In this document: positions 10,338 through 26,015 of the stretch, piece after piece | Position numbering within the stretch: the stretch's first letter is position 1 | How the letters are laid out: every line of letters starts with the position of its first letter | Source of the DNA: Pseudomonas fluorescens | Lineage (GTDB): Bacteria; Pseudomonadota; Gammaproteobacteria; Pseudomonadales; Pseudomonadaceae | Assembly: GCF_018614775.1 (NCBI RefSeq) | Contig: NZ_JAGGOF010000011.1 | Coordinates: forward strand, 5,072-69,071 | DNA: 64,000 nt | Direction: 5' to 3' | Notes under the pieces: model-generated | Database searches by the model: none | The model's input: the letters and a program-made list of their open reading frames with translations, nothing else | Told to the model about the DNA's origin: nothing | Program-made: the position numbers and the translations under genes

Positions 10338-10856
10338 GTGCGAAATTTGATTCTTGTAGGACCGATGGGGGCTGGCAAAAGCACCATCGGCCGTTTGCTG
10401 GCCAAAGAGCTGCGCCTGCCATTCAAAGATTCCGACAAGGAAATTGAATTGCGCACGGGCGCCAATATCCCGTGGATATTCGATAAGGAAGGCGAGCCGG
10501 GCTTTCGTGACCGTGAGCAGGCGATGATCGCCGAGCTGTGCGCGTTCGAAGGGGTGGTGCTGGCGACCGGTGGTGGCGCGGTGATGCGCGAAGCCAATCG
10601 TCGGGCGTTGCATGCTGGCGGACGGGTGGTCTACCTGCACGCCTCTGTCGAACAGCAGGTCGGTCGCACAGCCCGCGACCGCAATCGGCCTTTGTTGCGC
10701 ACCGCCGATCCGGCCAAGACCCTGCGCGACCTGCTGGCGCTGCGTGACCCGCTGTACCGGGAAATTGCCGACCTGGTGGTGGAAACCGATGAGCGGCCGC
10801 CGCGGATGGTGGTACTGGACATCCTTGAGCGTCTGCAGCAATTACCTCCCCGTTAA
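10338..10856 (+). CDS. aroK: Shikimate kinase
   Basis: 172 residues. Phosphorylates shikimate at O3 using ATP in chorismate synthesis. Walker [10 protein letters not shown] near residue 8, shikimate-binding DSDKEIE, the FRDRE segment with the conserved Arg, and GGGAVMR, then the lid with RNRPLL. The GTG start lies 4 bases after pilQ. aroB follows, the usual aroKB pair. Confidence 0.95.
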   Translation: MRNLILVGPMGAGKSTIGRLLAKELRLPFKDSDKEIELRTGANIPWIFDKEGEPGFRDREQAMIAELCAFEGVVLATGGGAVMREANRRALHAGGRVVYLHASVEQQVGRTARDRNRPLLRTADPAKTLRDLLALRDPLYREIADLVVETDERPPRMVVLDILERLQQLPPR

Positions 10857-11000
10857 TGCGCTTCTCGAAATGCGCTATCCTCGACGTCCCGTCGTGGCCC
10901 GCTTGGGGCGTGGCGGATGGCCATCGGATGGCGTCAGAGCACCGTGGACTTTCGTTAATTGCAGGCCGGACGCCTGATTCCATCTTCACTGTGGGGACAC

Positions 11001-12101
11001 ATGCAGACACTTAAGGTCGACCTGGGCGAGCGCAGCTACCCGATTCACATTGGCGAAGGCTTGCTGGACCAGCCGGAACTGCTGGTGCCGCATATTGCCG
11101 GGCGCCAAGTGGCGATCATCTCCAACGCGACCGTCGCGCCTCTGTATCTGGAACGCCTGGCCCGCACCCTGTCGGCCTTCTCGGTCATTTCCGTGGTGCT
11201 GCCCGACGGTGAAGCATTCAAGAATTGGGAAACCCTGCAACTTATCTTCGACGGCCTGCTGACCGCCCGGCATGATCGCCGCACCACGGTCGTGGCCCTG
11301 GGCGGCGGGGTGATCGGCGACATGGCCGGCTTTGCCGCTGCCTGCTACCAGCGCGGCGTCGACTTCATCCAGATCCCCACCACGCTGCTCTCCCAGGTTG
11401 ACTCGTCGGTGGGTGGCAAGACCGGCATCAACCATCCGCTGGGCAAGAACATGGTCGGCGCGTTCTATCAGCCCAACGTGGTGCTGATCGACACTGCCAC
11501 CCTCAATACCCTCCCGGCCCGCGAGCTGTCTGCGGGGTTGGCGGAAGTCATCAAGTACGGGTTGATCTGCGACGAGCCGTTCCTGGGGTGGCTTGAAGAG
11601 AACGTCGAGCGCCTGCGAGCGCTGGATCAAACGGCCCTGACCTACGCCATCGAGCGGTCCTGCGCGGCCAAGGCTGCCGTGGTCGGTGCCGATGAGCGTG
11701 AGTCCGGGGTACGCGCCACACTCAACCTGGGGCACACGTTCGGCCACGCCATCGAGACCCACATGGGCTATGGTGTCTGGCTGCATGGCGAGGCAGTTGC
11801 GGCGGGCACGGTCATGGCCCTGGAGATGTCCGCACGCCTGGGCTGGATCAGCGAGCAGGAGCGCGATCGCGGCATTCGCCTGTTCCAGCGCGCCGGGCTG
11901 CCGGTGGTCCCGCCCGAGGAAATGACCGAGGCGGACTTCCTCGAACACATGGCAATCGATAAAAAAGTGATCGACGGTCGTCTGCGTCTGGTGCTGCTGC
12001 GCCGCATGGGCGAAGCGGTGGTGACCGACGATTATCCGAAAGAGGTTCTACAGGCCACGCTGGGAGCGGACTACCGCGCCCTGGCTCAGCTTAAAGGTTG
12101 A
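11001..12101 (+). CDS. aroB: 3-dehydroquinate synthase
   Basis: 366 residues. Second step of the shikimate pathway (DAHP to 3-dehydroquinate), NAD- and metal-dependent. Motifs: [20 protein letters not shown] (nucleotide), [19 protein letters not shown] (substrate), and GHTFGHAIE (metal ligand His). The ATG at 11001 with GGGGA upstream is chosen over a 14-codon extension. A 144-base gap separates it from aroK; the damX-like gene begins 10 bases after its stop. Confidence 0.95.
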   Translation: MQTLKVDLGERSYPIHIGEGLLDQPELLVPHIAGRQVAIISNATVAPLYLERLARTLSAFSVISVVLPDGEAFKNWETLQLIFDGLLTARHDRRTTVVALGGGVIGDMAGFAAACYQRGVDFIQIPTTLLSQVDSSVGGKTGINHPLGKNMVGAFYQPNVVLIDTATLNTLPARELSAGLAEVIKYGLICDEPFLGWLEENVERLRALDQTALTYAIERSCAAKAAVVGADERESGVRATLNLGHTFGHAIETHMGYGVWLHGEAVAAGTVMALEMSARLGWISEQERDRGIRLFQRAGLPVVPPEEMTEADFLEHMAIDKKVIDGRLRLVLLRRMGEAVVTDDYPKEVLQATLGADYRALAQLKG

Positions 12102-12111
12102 TGAGATTCCG

Positions 12112-13692
12112 ATGACTAGTTTGCATGCCGACGAGGCTTTCCTCGGCCATTTCCAATTGAGCCATGACCCTTTTGCGCCACGGGTACCGGGCTTCAAGTT
12201 CTTCCCAGCCCAGCGCAAGCCAGTGTTGGGCCAGTTGCATCACCTGGCGCGCTACAGCCAGTTGCTGCTGGTGGTCACCGGTCCCCAGGGCAGCGGCAAG
12301 ACGTTGCTGCGCCAGGCCCTGGTGGCCAGCACCAACAAACAGTCCGTGCAAAGCGTGGTGGTGTCGGCTCGCGGCGCCGGCGACGCCGCTGGTGTGTTGC
12401 GCCAGGTAGCCGAGGCGCTGAATGTCGCCCAGGCGGAAATCGGTGCGATTCTCGGCCAGATCGTGCAGCTGGCATTGACCGGGCAGGAAGTCTATCTGCT
12501 GGTGGACGACGCCGAGCAGCTCGACGGATCGGCCCTCGAAGCCCTGATGGCCTTGGCGGCCGGCGCGCCGGAAGGCCGCCCTCATGTGTTCCTGTTCGGC
12601 GAGTCGTCGCTGATTGCCGATCTGGACCAGTTGAGCCTTGAGGAAGAGCGCTTCCACGTCATCGAGCTGGCGCCCTACACCGAGGAAGAAACCCGTGAAT
12701 ACCTGGCCCAGCGTCTTGAGGGTGCAGGCCGGGGTATCGAACTTTTTACCGCCGATCAGATCTCTGAGATTCACCAAAGCGCCGACGGTTGGCCTGGCAA
12801 CATCAACCAGGTGGCCCGCGATGCTCTGATCGAAGTCATGATTGCCAGCCGCTCAGCGGTGAAGCGTCCAAGTATGGGGTTCAACATGCCGAAGAAACAC
12901 GTATTGGCGATTTCCGCCGTGGTCGTGGTCGCGGTCGCCGCCGCCTGGCTGATGCCGGGTCGCAACAAGGCACCCACCACGGGCACGCCTGCCAACGAAC
13001 AGGCACAACTGCCCCTCGGCCAGGGCACTCCGAAGCCTAACGGTGGGGCGCCGGCGGTGGAATTCGCCGGTAATACCCAGCCGATGCCGCTGCCGCTGGT
13101 CGGCCAGTCGCAACCGGTCATGCGCGGTCCCCTGGCCGAAGCCGCCGGTGGCATCACCGAGGGTGACGACGGTGCAGCGCCGCCGGTCGACGACAGCAGC
13201 GATACGCCGCCGACTGTGACCACCACCGCCCCACCTGCGGGCGTACCGGCCGGTCCAGCCCCGACCCCCGCGCCGGCCGCCAAGCCGACCCCGGCACCGA
13301 CCCAGGTGGCTACCGCCAAACCCGCACCGGCTCCAGCCCCGGCCGCCAAGCCGGCGGCGCCTGCTGTTCCGGCGGCCAAGCCTGCTGCGCCGGCCAAGGC
13401 CGCGGGCGGTAACTGGTATGCCGGTCAGGCACCGGGCAACTACGTGGTGCAGATCCTCGGCACCAGCTCGGAAGCCACCGCGCAAAACTTCGTCAAGGAG
13501 CAGGGCGGCGAGTACCGCTATTTCAAGAAAGTGCTCAACGGCAAGCCGCTGTATGTCATTACCTATGGCAGCTTTGCCAGCCGTGATGCCGCCGTATCCG
13601 CCATCAAGGCCTTGCCAGCGAAGGTCCAGGCTGGTAAACCTTGGCCTCGCACTGTCGCCAGCGTCCAACAGGAACTGGCAGCAACTCGCTGA
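12112..13692 (+). CDS. DamX-like protein: AAA ATPase domain plus SPOR domain
   Basis: 526 residues. The N-terminal domain is an ExeA-like AAA ATPase with Walker A GPQGSGKT near residue 57 and LLVDDAEQL as Walker B. One membrane helix lies at about residues 263-282. A long Ala/Pro-rich periplasmic linker (about 290-430) leads to a C-terminal SPOR domain (about 435-520) that binds denuded peptidoglycan at the septum. It is expected at the division site. It lies in the same position between aroB and gltB as the P. aeruginosa homologue I recall. The linker is low-complexity and may vary between strains. Confidence 0.85.
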   Translation: MTSLHADEAFLGHFQLSHDPFAPRVPGFKFFPAQRKPVLGQLHHLARYSQLLLVVTGPQGSGKTLLRQALVASTNKQSVQSVVVSARGAGDAAGVLRQVAEALNVAQAEIGAILGQIVQLALTGQEVYLLVDDAEQLDGSALEALMALAAGAPEGRPHVFLFGESSLIADLDQLSLEEERFHVIELAPYTEEETREYLAQRLEGAGRGIELFTADQISEIHQSADGWPGNINQVARDALIEVMIASRSAVKRPSMGFNMPKKHVLAISAVVVVAVAAAWLMPGRNKAPTTGTPANEQAQLPLGQGTPKPNGGAPAVEFAGNTQPMPLPLVGQSQPVMRGPLAEAAGGITEGDDGAAPPVDDSSDTPPTVTTTAPPAGVPAGPAPTPAPAAKPTPAPTQVATAKPAPAPAPAAKPAAPAVPAAKPAAPAKAAGGNWYAGQAPGNYVVQILGTSSEATAQNFVKEQGGEYRYFKKVLNGKPLYVITYGSFASRDAAVSAIKALPAKVQAGKPWPRTVASVQQELAATR

Positions 13693-13697
13693 AGATT

Positions 13698-13722
13698 CGG
13701 CGGCCTTACCCAGGCCGCCTCT
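13698..13722 (+). terminator. Possible terminator after the damX-like gene
   Basis: GGCGGCC and GGCCGCC pair around a seven-base loop six bases after the stop. The following bases (TCTCCC) are not a good T-run, so termination may be weak or Rho-assisted. Confidence 0.4.
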
Positions 13723-13903
13723 CCCGGCAACCTCAAAATTTCCACAAGACGAGCGACCTTTCAGGCCGCGCGCCTTGTGGTGTCTGCGTCACAGTAGCGT
13801 TTGAGTCGTAGCGGTCGAACCCAAAAAAGTTTTGACTAGCACAGCATATAGCTTTAAACCTTTCACAAATGCGACATGGATTTGCGACAGTTCGTCGTCA
13901 AAT

Positions 13904-13932
13904 TTGTGAGGCTCTGTGTCGGTGTGTACAAT
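13904..13932 (+). promoter_or_regulatory. Probable sigma-70 promoter of gltBD
   Basis: TTGTGA at 13904-13909 and TACAAT at 13927-13932 are separated by 17 bases, about 110 bases before the gltB start in a 349-base gene-free gap (13693-14041). An upstream TTGACT at 13832 could belong to a second, weaker promoter. Nothing else was recognised in this gap. Confidence 0.55.
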
Positions 13933-14041
13933 GACCTCCCTTTTGCCCCCGCAAAGCTGGCGTACGTTCAGCGCGGCGTGCAACTGGTTGAATTGAAAAG
14001 AAATTTGCCTCAACTAGAGGCAGCCTGGTGAGAAAGTGTCT

Positions 14042-19942
<5,901 letters not shown>

Positions 19943-19950
19943 AGATCTCA

Positions 19951-20038
19951 GCTACAAGCTACAAGCTACAAGCTACAAGCTACAAGGTTGAAGCACTCTT
20001 GCTTTTAACTTGCGGCTTGTAGCTTGCCGCTTGCCGCT
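19951..20038. repeat. Tandem heptamer GCTACAA x5 with inverted copies
   Basis: Five uninterrupted GCTACAA units at 19951-19985 are followed, after 25-30 bases, by reverse-complement relatives (GCTTGTAGCTTGCCGC, about 20014-20030). RNA from this stretch could fold into several alternative hairpins. It fills most of the gltD-hemE gap. Confidence 0.75.
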
Positions 20039-20080
20039 GTCTTTTGAGACCATGCCCGCACTTTTTTTCCGGATGCCGAC

Positions 20081-21148
20081 ATGACTGCCCTGAAGAACGA
20101 CCGTTTCCTTCGCGCCCTGCTCAAGCAACCCGTAGACGTCACCCCGGTGTGGATGATGCGTCAGGCCGGTCGCTACCTGCCGGAGTACCGCGCCAGTCGT
20201 GCCAAGGCCGGCGACTTCATGAGCCTGTGCATGAACCCCGAGTTCGCCTGCGAAGTGACCCTGCAACCGCTGGATCGCTACCCGCAGCTGGACGCGGCCA
20301 TCCTGTTCTCCGACATCCTCACCATCCCCGACGCCATGGGCCAGGGCCTGTACTTCGAGACCGGCGAAGGCCCGCGTTTCAAGAAGGTCGTCAGCACCCT
20401 GGCCGACATCGAAGCCCTGCCGATTCCCGATCCGCAGAAAGACCTGGGCTACGTCATGGACGCGGTCAGCACCATTCGCCGTGAACTGAACGGCCGCGTG
20501 CCGCTGATCGGTTTCTCCGGCAGCCCATGGACCCTGGCCACCTACATGGTCGAAGGCGGTTCGTCGAAGGACTTCCGCAAGACCAAGGCGATGCTTTACG
20601 ACAACCCGCAAGCCATGCACCTGTTGCTGGACAAGCTGGCCCAGTCGGTGACGTCCTACCTCAACGGCCAGATCCTGGCCGGTGCGCAAGCGGTGCAGAT
20701 CTTTGATACCTGGGGCGGCAACCTGTCGGCGGCGGCGTACCAGGAGTTTTCCCTGGCCTACATGCGCAAGATCGTCAGCGGCCTGATCCGCGAGCATGAA
20801 GGGCGCAAGGTCCCGGTGATCCTGTTCACCAAGAATGGCGGCCTTTGGCTGGAAAGCATCGCCGACGCCGGTGCCGACGCCCTTGGCCTGGACTGGACCT
20901 GCGACATCGGCAACGCCCGCGAGCGTGTCGGTCACAAGGTCGCCCTGCAAGGCAACATGGACCCGACCGTGCTCTACGCCAAGCCTGAAGCCATTCGCGC
21001 CGAGGTCGGACGCATCCTCGCCAGCTACGGCAGCGGCAGCGGCCACGTATTCAACCTCGGCCATGGCATTACCCCGGAAGTCGACCCGGAACACGCCGGT
21101 GCTTTCCTGCGGGCGGTGCACGAGCTGTCGGCGCAATATCACCCCTAA
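20081..21148 (+). CDS. hemE: Uroporphyrinogen decarboxylase
   Basis: 355 residues. Decarboxylates uroporphyrinogen III to coproporphyrinogen III in heme synthesis. Signature [12 protein letters not shown] near residue 25 and [13 protein letters not shown] near residue 147 are both intact. Starts [10 protein letters not shown] terminator follows. The heptamer repeat upstream may affect its expression; that is inference. Confidence 0.96.
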   Translation: MTALKNDRFLRALLKQPVDVTPVWMMRQAGRYLPEYRASRAKAGDFMSLCMNPEFACEVTLQPLDRYPQLDAAILFSDILTIPDAMGQGLYFETGEGPRFKKVVSTLADIEALPIPDPQKDLGYVMDAVSTIRRELNGRVPLIGFSGSPWTLATYMVEGGSSKDFRKTKAMLYDNPQAMHLLLDKLAQSVTSYLNGQILAGAQAVQIFDTWGGNLSAAAYQEFSLAYMRKIVSGLIREHEGRKVPVILFTKNGGLWLESIADAGADALGLDWTCDIGNARERVGHKVALQGNMDPTVLYAKPEAIRAEVGRILASYGSGSGHVFNLGHGITPEVDPEHAGAFLRAVHELSAQYHP

Positions 21149-21167
21149 TTGACGCGCCGTTGGCCCA

Positions 21168-21199
21168 GCCTGTCCGGACCCGTGTCGGACAGGCTTTTT
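21168..21199 (+). terminator. Intrinsic terminator of hemE
   Basis: AGCCTGTCCG and CGGACAGGCT pair around a short loop, followed by TTTTT. Confidence 0.8.
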
Positions 21200-21489
21200 A
21201 ATGTCCGCGTTTTACCCGTCTTACAACAAACCAATCCGTTGTTTTATCTGACGTATCTGTTTGCTGGTGGTTGATAGCTATTTCCGTTCGTAAGAGATTT
21301 CTCTCGTTATGTAAGAGGAAATAGATTCAGAGATCATTCCTTCCGACTTGAGAGATTTGCCCTACATAGCGAGGTTTCAATTTTCTATAAGGTTCGGCGC
21401 TTGTGAGGTACGGCGCAGAACAATCCGGCGTGCCTTTCAGGATGACGGTAATCCGTCTTTTGAATCTCGATGACTTGTCTGGAACTTAT
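21200..21489 (+). other. AT-rich non-coding region upstream of the LPMO gene
   Basis: About 290 bases, clearly richer in A and T than the flanks, with no supported gene. It probably holds the promoter of the LPMO gene, but I could not settle on a -35/-10 pair. A GTG-initiated in-frame extension begins at 21403; it lacks a good ribosome site and would bury the signal peptide. Confidence 0.4.
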
Positions 21490-22956
21490 ATGAAAAACAA
21501 CTTCAACAAGCGCAGTGCATTAACCGGATGTGCTTCGTCATTGGTTCTCCTGTCGGCCATGGCGGCGTCCCAGGGTGTAATCGCCCACGGCTTCCTTGAG
21601 GTGCCGCCTTCGCGCGCACTGCTGTGCCAAAGAGGCGAAAACATCAACTGCGGTGGCGCTCAGTACGAGCCCCACAGCACCGGGGAAACGTTCAAGGGCT
21701 TCCCGAATGGAACGGGCGGCGCCCCGCTGCAAGGCCCCATCGACGGCAAGATCGCCAGCGGCGGTAGTTCGCTGTTTTCCGCCCTGGATGCACAGTCGGC
21801 TTCGCGCTGGCAACTGACTGAAATCAGGGACCGCAATATCGCTTTTCAATGGAAATACGATGCCCCGCATCTGACGACCAAGCACGAGTATTTCATTACC
21901 CGCGACGGCTGGAACCCGAACGAGCCGCTCAAGCGCGCCTCGTTCGACAGCGCACCGTTCTGCACGATCGACGGCGGGCATCAGGTTCCGGTCGGCGGGG
22001 CCAAGCACAACTGTGTGATTCCCGACAGCAAATCGGGTCACCACGTCATCCTGGCGGTCTGGACAGTGGGCGACACCGACAACGCGTTCTACAACCCGGC
22101 GGATGTGAACATCCTCGCCGAGGCCGCGTTGCCGGGCGGCTGGTCGCCGGTGGGCAGCATCGCGTCGTCCACCTCGCTGCTGGCGGGTGACAAGGTCAAG
22201 GCTCGGGCATTCTCCGCAACCGGTGAAAACGCCGAATACAGCGTAGAGATCAGCATCGCCAACGCCGAGGAAGGCAAGCCTGAGAACTGGTCGTTCAAAC
22301 TGGCCGAAGCCATCAACCAGGCCTTCCCTCTGATTCGTGCCGGTATCCGCGACGAGGAAGGCAATATCACCCCGGTCCGGGGCACCAACAAGCTGTACGC
22401 CCAGAACGAAAGCGGCGTGACCCGTTATGAAGTGCAATTGGACATGCAGGAAGACGCCGCCGCCAGCATGGCAATCGCTTCCTTGCAACCGGAGTACGTG
22501 CTCGACAAAGGTCGGGTCAGCATGGCCTTCGCGGCGCAGACCAACCGCCGGATGAACCTCGAAGCCACGTTGTTCGACGAGAACAACAAGCAGGTGGGCG
22601 TCGTCAGCCAGGCCGTAGGTGAAGGCAGTACCGGGTTGAGCATCGACGTCCGCAGCGCGCCGGGTGCGCATACCCTGACGTTGGTCGGGACCACCGAAGA
22701 CGGCCGGACCACTCGCCAGGACACCCAGCGTGTCACCCTTACCGGTGAAGGCGCGGGCATCGAGTACGACTTCGTCTTCCCTGAAGGCCTCAGCGGCTAC
22801 GCCGCCGGTACGAAAGTGCTGCAGCCGAAAACCGACGAAGTCTTCGAATGCAAGCCGTTCCCGGCGTCCGGCTACTGCAAGCAGTACTCCCCGACGGCCA
22901 ACGGCTTTGAGCCGGGTGTCGGTGCCTCCTGGCAAAGCGCCTGGGACAAGCTGTAA
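21490..22956 (+). CDS. Secreted AA10 lytic polysaccharide monooxygenase, GbpA-like
   Basis: 488 residues. A signal peptide ends at Ala32, so His33 becomes the mature N-terminus, as required for the copper histidine brace. The second brace His is His127 in DAPHLTTKHEY, and DTDNAFYNPADVNI is the usual end of the AA10 domain. A GbpA-type second domain and beta domains follow (about 220-430). The end (ECKPFPASGYCKQY region, with a Trp) looks like a small chitin-binding module of the CBM73/CBM5 kind. Expected to cleave or bind chitin outside the cell. The ATG at 21490 gives the compact signal peptide. It lies directly before cytochrome b561 and T2SS genes, so it is a likely T2SS substrate. Confidence 0.88.
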   Translation: MKNNFNKRSALTGCASSLVLLSAMAASQGVIAHGFLEVPPSRALLCQRGENINCGGAQYEPHSTGETFKGFPNGTGGAPLQGPIDGKIASGGSSLFSALDAQSASRWQLTEIRDRNIAFQWKYDAPHLTTKHEYFITRDGWNPNEPLKRASFDSAPFCTIDGGHQVPVGGAKHNCVIPDSKSGHHVILAVWTVGDTDNAFYNPADVNILAEAALPGGWSPVGSIASSTSLLAGDKVKARAFSATGENAEYSVEISIANAEEGKPENWSFKLAEAINQAFPLIRAGIRDEEGNITPVRGTNKLYAQNESGVTRYEVQLDMQEDAAASMAIASLQPEYVLDKGRVSMAFAAQTNRRMNLEATLFDENNKQVGVVSQAVGEGSTGLSIDVRSAPGAHTLTLVGTTEDGRTTRQDTQRVTLTGEGAGIEYDFVFPEGLSGYAAGTKVLQPKTDEVFECKPFPASGYCKQYSPTANGFEPGVGASWQSAWDKL

Positions 22957-23023
22957 GTCCTGACAGGCATGGCCCAGGGCAGTCCGAGCGGGTTGCCCGG
23001 GGCCTTCAAGTGAGAACGCGGTG

Positions 23024-23563
23024 ATGCATTCCAATTACTACTCCGGACGGCGGGTGCTGCTGCATTGGCTGTCGGCCGTGATCATTTTATGGGCGTTGGC
23101 GTCGGGCTTTTATGTGGCGTACTACCCGGTGTCAGCCGCCACCGAGCACTGGGTCGGCTCGCTCAATGTGTCGCTGACCACGCTATTCATTCCGGTGTTT
23201 GCCTGGCGGCTCTGGCTGTTCGTCAGCGAGCTTGGAGCCGGCGAGCCGGTGACCAACCGGCTGGCCCTGGCCGTACACGCATTGATCTACCTGTGCATCG
23301 GCGTGGTGCTGGTGACCGGGGTCCTGATGATGAAAAGCCCCATCAGTATCTTCGGATTCATTGAGATTCCCCGACCACTGGACGACCCCGCGCTTATCGG
23401 ATTGGCGAGCGCGGTCCACACCCTGTCTTGCGCGGTGCTTTCGATGCTCGTTGCGCTGCATCTGTGCGCGGTGGCCTGGCATGAGTGTTCCGGGCGCCGG
23501 GTGGTTCGGCGAATGTCATTCGCAAAGCGCGCCGACGCGATGATTCAGCGGGGGCAACGGTGA
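23024..23563 (+). CDS. Cytochrome b561-like inner-membrane protein
   Basis: 179 residues with four predicted membrane helices (about 12-30, 50-68, 85-103 and 128-150). Histidines in or near helices (LLHWLS, EHWVG, VHALIY, VHTLSC, LHLCAVAWH) can bind two b-type hemes. The family moves electrons between the quinone pool and periplasmic partners. It stands 67 bases after the LPMO gene and overlaps gspC (GTGA), so it sits in the same transcription unit as the secretion genes. A role as electron donor to the LPMO or to thiol chemistry is inference. The alternative start GTG 23021 differs by one residue. Confidence 0.75.
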   Translation: MHSNYYSGRRVLLHWLSAVIILWALASGFYVAYYPVSAATEHWVGSLNVSLTTLFIPVFAWRLWLFVSELGAGEPVTNRLALAVHALIYLCIGVVLVTGVLMMKSPISIFGFIEIPRPLDDPALIGLASAVHTLSCAVLSMLVALHLCAVAWHECSGRRVVRRMSFAKRADAMIQRGQR

Positions 23564-24087
23564 GATTTTCCGCCGGTTTCGGGGCCCGATTGCCGAAGGC
23601 ATTGCTGCTGCTCGTGCCGCTGCTGTACGGGGGGTTCCTGGTGGAGCAGGAACGGCGTTTTCGCCAGGGCCTGGGCCGTGATGTGCCGGTGGTCGCTGAC
23701 CCGCCGGTGGCTGCGGCTCGCGGCCTGCCCAACGTACAAGCCGTGGCGACCGTACTCGGCCTGGCGCCTGACGGAGCCCACGCACCCAGCACGGAACCGA
23801 TGACCTTGCAGGCCAGTTTTGTCGCTGACCAAGGCTTGTCCCGGGCATTGCTGGCGGACGCCGCCGGCCCGCGCATCTACCAAGTGGGTGAACGCCTGCC
23901 CGGCGGCAGCGTGTTGCGTCGGGTCGAGCCCAGTCATGTGACGTTGTGGCGCAACGGGCGCGAAGAGCGCCTGGCCCTGCAACAAGCGGCCAAGCCCTTG
24001 CTGCGTCAAGTCGGTCTCGAAAACGGGCGTCAGGCAGCGCTCTCTTCCCCGCAATACCTACGCCCGGTGGCCGGGCAATCAGAGTGA
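23560..24087 (+). CDS. gspC: Type II secretion protein GspC (short form)
   Basis: 175 residues: a short cytoplasmic N-terminus, one membrane helix (about 13-28), a linker, and an HR domain (about 50-140) that contacts the GspD secretin. There is no C-terminal PDZ or long coiled coil, which the E. coli/Vibrio type has; Pseudomonas Hxc-type GspC proteins are also short. The GTG start overlaps the cytochrome stop. It ends inside the start region of gspD. Confidence 0.75.
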   Translation: MRFSAGFGARLPKALLLLVPLLYGGFLVEQERRFRQGLGRDVPVVADPPVAAARGLPNVQAVATVLGLAPDGAHAPSTEPMTLQASFVADQGLSRALLADAAGPRIYQVGERLPGGSVLRRVEPSHVTLWRNGREERLALQQAAKPLLRQVGLENGRQAALSSPQYLRPVAGQSE

Positions 24088-24095
24088 TCCAATTC

Positions 24096-26015
24096 ATGAA
24101 CAGCTTTATCCGCGGCCCCGTATCGCGCGTCCTGCTTTGCCTTGCCGTGTGTTGCCCGCTGGCGCTTCCCGGTGCGCTGCGGGCCGAGGAACCCCACTGG
24201 CAACTGGCGATGAACAACGCCGAACTGCGTGACGTGGTCGAGGAGTTCTCTGCGATCCTGGGCAAGACCGTGGTGCTCGACCCCAGGGTGTCCGGGCGCA
24301 TTACCGTCATGTCCCGTCAGGCCCTGGACCGCGAAGGCGTGCGCCGGTTGTTCTATTCGGTACTCGATGCACACAACTTCACCGTGATCGACGAAGGCGA
24401 GCGGATCCTGATCACCCCGGTCACCGACGCCAAAACGCGGGCCGGCCTCAGCGACGCAAACAGCACAACGCCGTCGCAATTCGTCACCCGGGTGCTCGAC
24501 CTGCAGTCGAGCATCGCTGCCGACATTGCCGGGCTGGTCCGGCCCCTGGTGTCGGCCAATGGTTACGTCGGGCCTTCGGTGTCGTCCAACGCCCTGGTGG
24601 TGACCGACACGGCGGCCAACGTCCAGCGCATCGCCGGGGTGGTGCAGCAGTTGGACTCCGGGCGAAACCGCACTCATGTGGTGGTGCCCTTGCGTCATGC
24701 CCAGGCCGGGGACATTGCGCCGGTCATGGAGGCTGCCGCCGGCAAGCGCGAAGGGGATACTGCAGGCCTGGTGATCGCCGACGCCCGTAGCAATCGCCTG
24801 GTGATCATCGGCGCACCGGCGGTGCGCCAACGCCTGGTCGACCTGGCCCGCACCCTCGATGTGCCGCCGGCCGCCTCCCAGGGCAATGCACGGGTCATCC
24901 GCCTGCGCCACAGCGATGCCAAGCAACTGGCCGAGGTGCTGGAAGCGGTCGGCCAGGACAGGAAAACCACCCCGGCCCTGGCCGGCCAGCGGGACAGTGC
25001 CGCCACCGGCGCGTTCATGATCAAGGCCGACGAGAGCCAGAATGCGCTGGTGCTGATCGCCGAGCCGGCCCAGGTGCGCACCGTCGAAAACATTGTCCGG
25101 GAGCTGGACCAGCCCCGGGCCCAGGTGCTTATCCACGCGGCCATCGTCGAAATTTCCGGGGACATCGCCGAGGCGCTGGGGGTGCAGTGGGGGCTCAACA
25201 GTGGCAGCGCCACAGGGTTCATCAATTTTCCCGGAACCGATGTCCCGATCATCGGTGGGCTGAAGTCCGATGCGCTGAAAAAAATGCCGGAAGGCGCCGT
25301 GTTGCAGTTGGGCGGCGATCGCTTCAGCGCCCTGGTGTCGGCGCTGGCGAGCAATACCCGCAGCAACCTGCTGTCCACGCCCAGCCTGCTGACCCTGGAT
25401 AACCAGGAGGCGGAAATCATCGTCGGCCAGAACGTCCCGTTCAAGACCGGTTCCTACACCACCAGCGGCAACGGCGCCGACAACCCGTTCACCACCGTGG
25501 AGCGCAAGGACGTCGGCATCAGCCTCAAGGTCAAGCCTTACATCAATGAAGGCTCGACCCTGCGCCTTGAGGTCCAGCAGGAAGTCTCGGACATCGCGCC
25601 GTCGGTTTCCGGCGTCGACTCTTCGGACCTGATCACCAACAAACGTGCCCTGAAGAGCACGATCCTGGCGGACGACGGCGAGATCATCGTGATCGGCGGG
25701 CTGATTCGTGACAGCGTGCGCACCCAGGAAAGCGGGGTGCCGCTGTTGCGCAGCATTCCCTACCTGGGCGCACTGTTTCGCTGGAGCCGCGAGACCCAGA
25801 CCAAAAGCAACCTGATGGTGTTCCTGCGTCCCACCATCGTGCGCAGCAACGAAGACCTGGCCGATGTCAGCCGGCAGCGCTACGACGCGCTACGGGACCT
25901 GAGCAAGCCCGGCTCGCGAAAAAACAATTCGCTGTTGCTGCCCCGGGACGCTCGCGAGTTGTTCGAGCCGTCCGCGCAAGTGCCGGAGACGGACCTGCGC
26001 CCGGGTGACTTGTGA
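24096..26015 (+). CDS. gspD: Type II secretion outer-membrane secretin GspD
   Basis: 639 residues. Signal peptide (cleavage near LRAEE), N0 domain (WQLAMNNAELRDVVEEF), N1-N3 repeats (about 110-340), and the secretin barrel with VGQNVPFKTGSY and the end SIPYLGALFRWSRE...LMVFLRPTIV. A C-terminal tail of about 55 residues could be the pilotin-binding S domain. No lipobox is present, so it is not a self-piloting lipoprotein like HxcQ. ATG 24096 is chosen; a GTG at 24084 overlapping the gspC stop is the alternative. Confidence 0.9.
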   Translation: MNSFIRGPVSRVLLCLAVCCPLALPGALRAEEPHWQLAMNNAELRDVVEEFSAILGKTVVLDPRVSGRITVMSRQALDREGVRRLFYSVLDAHNFTVIDEGERILITPVTDAKTRAGLSDANSTTPSQFVTRVLDLQSSIAADIAGLVRPLVSANGYVGPSVSSNALVVTDTAANVQRIAGVVQQLDSGRNRTHVVVPLRHAQAGDIAPVMEAAAGKREGDTAGLVIADARSNRLVIIGAPAVRQRLVDLARTLDVPPAASQGNARVIRLRHSDAKQLAEVLEAVGQDRKTTPALAGQRDSAATGAFMIKADESQNALVLIAEPAQVRTVENIVRELDQPRAQVLIHAAIVEISGDIAEALGVQWGLNSGSATGFINFPGTDVPIIGGLKSDALKKMPEGAVLQLGGDRFSALVSALASNTRSNLLSTPSLLTLDNQEAEIIVGQNVPFKTGSYTTSGNGADNPFTTVERKDVGISLKVKPYINEGSTLRLEVQQEVSDIAPSVSGVDSSDLITNKRALKSTILADDGEIIVIGGLIRDSVRTQESGVPLLRSIPYLGALFRWSRETQTKSNLMVFLRPTIVRSNEDLADVSRQRYDALRDLSKPGSRKNNSLLLPRDARELFEPSAQVPETDLRPGDL

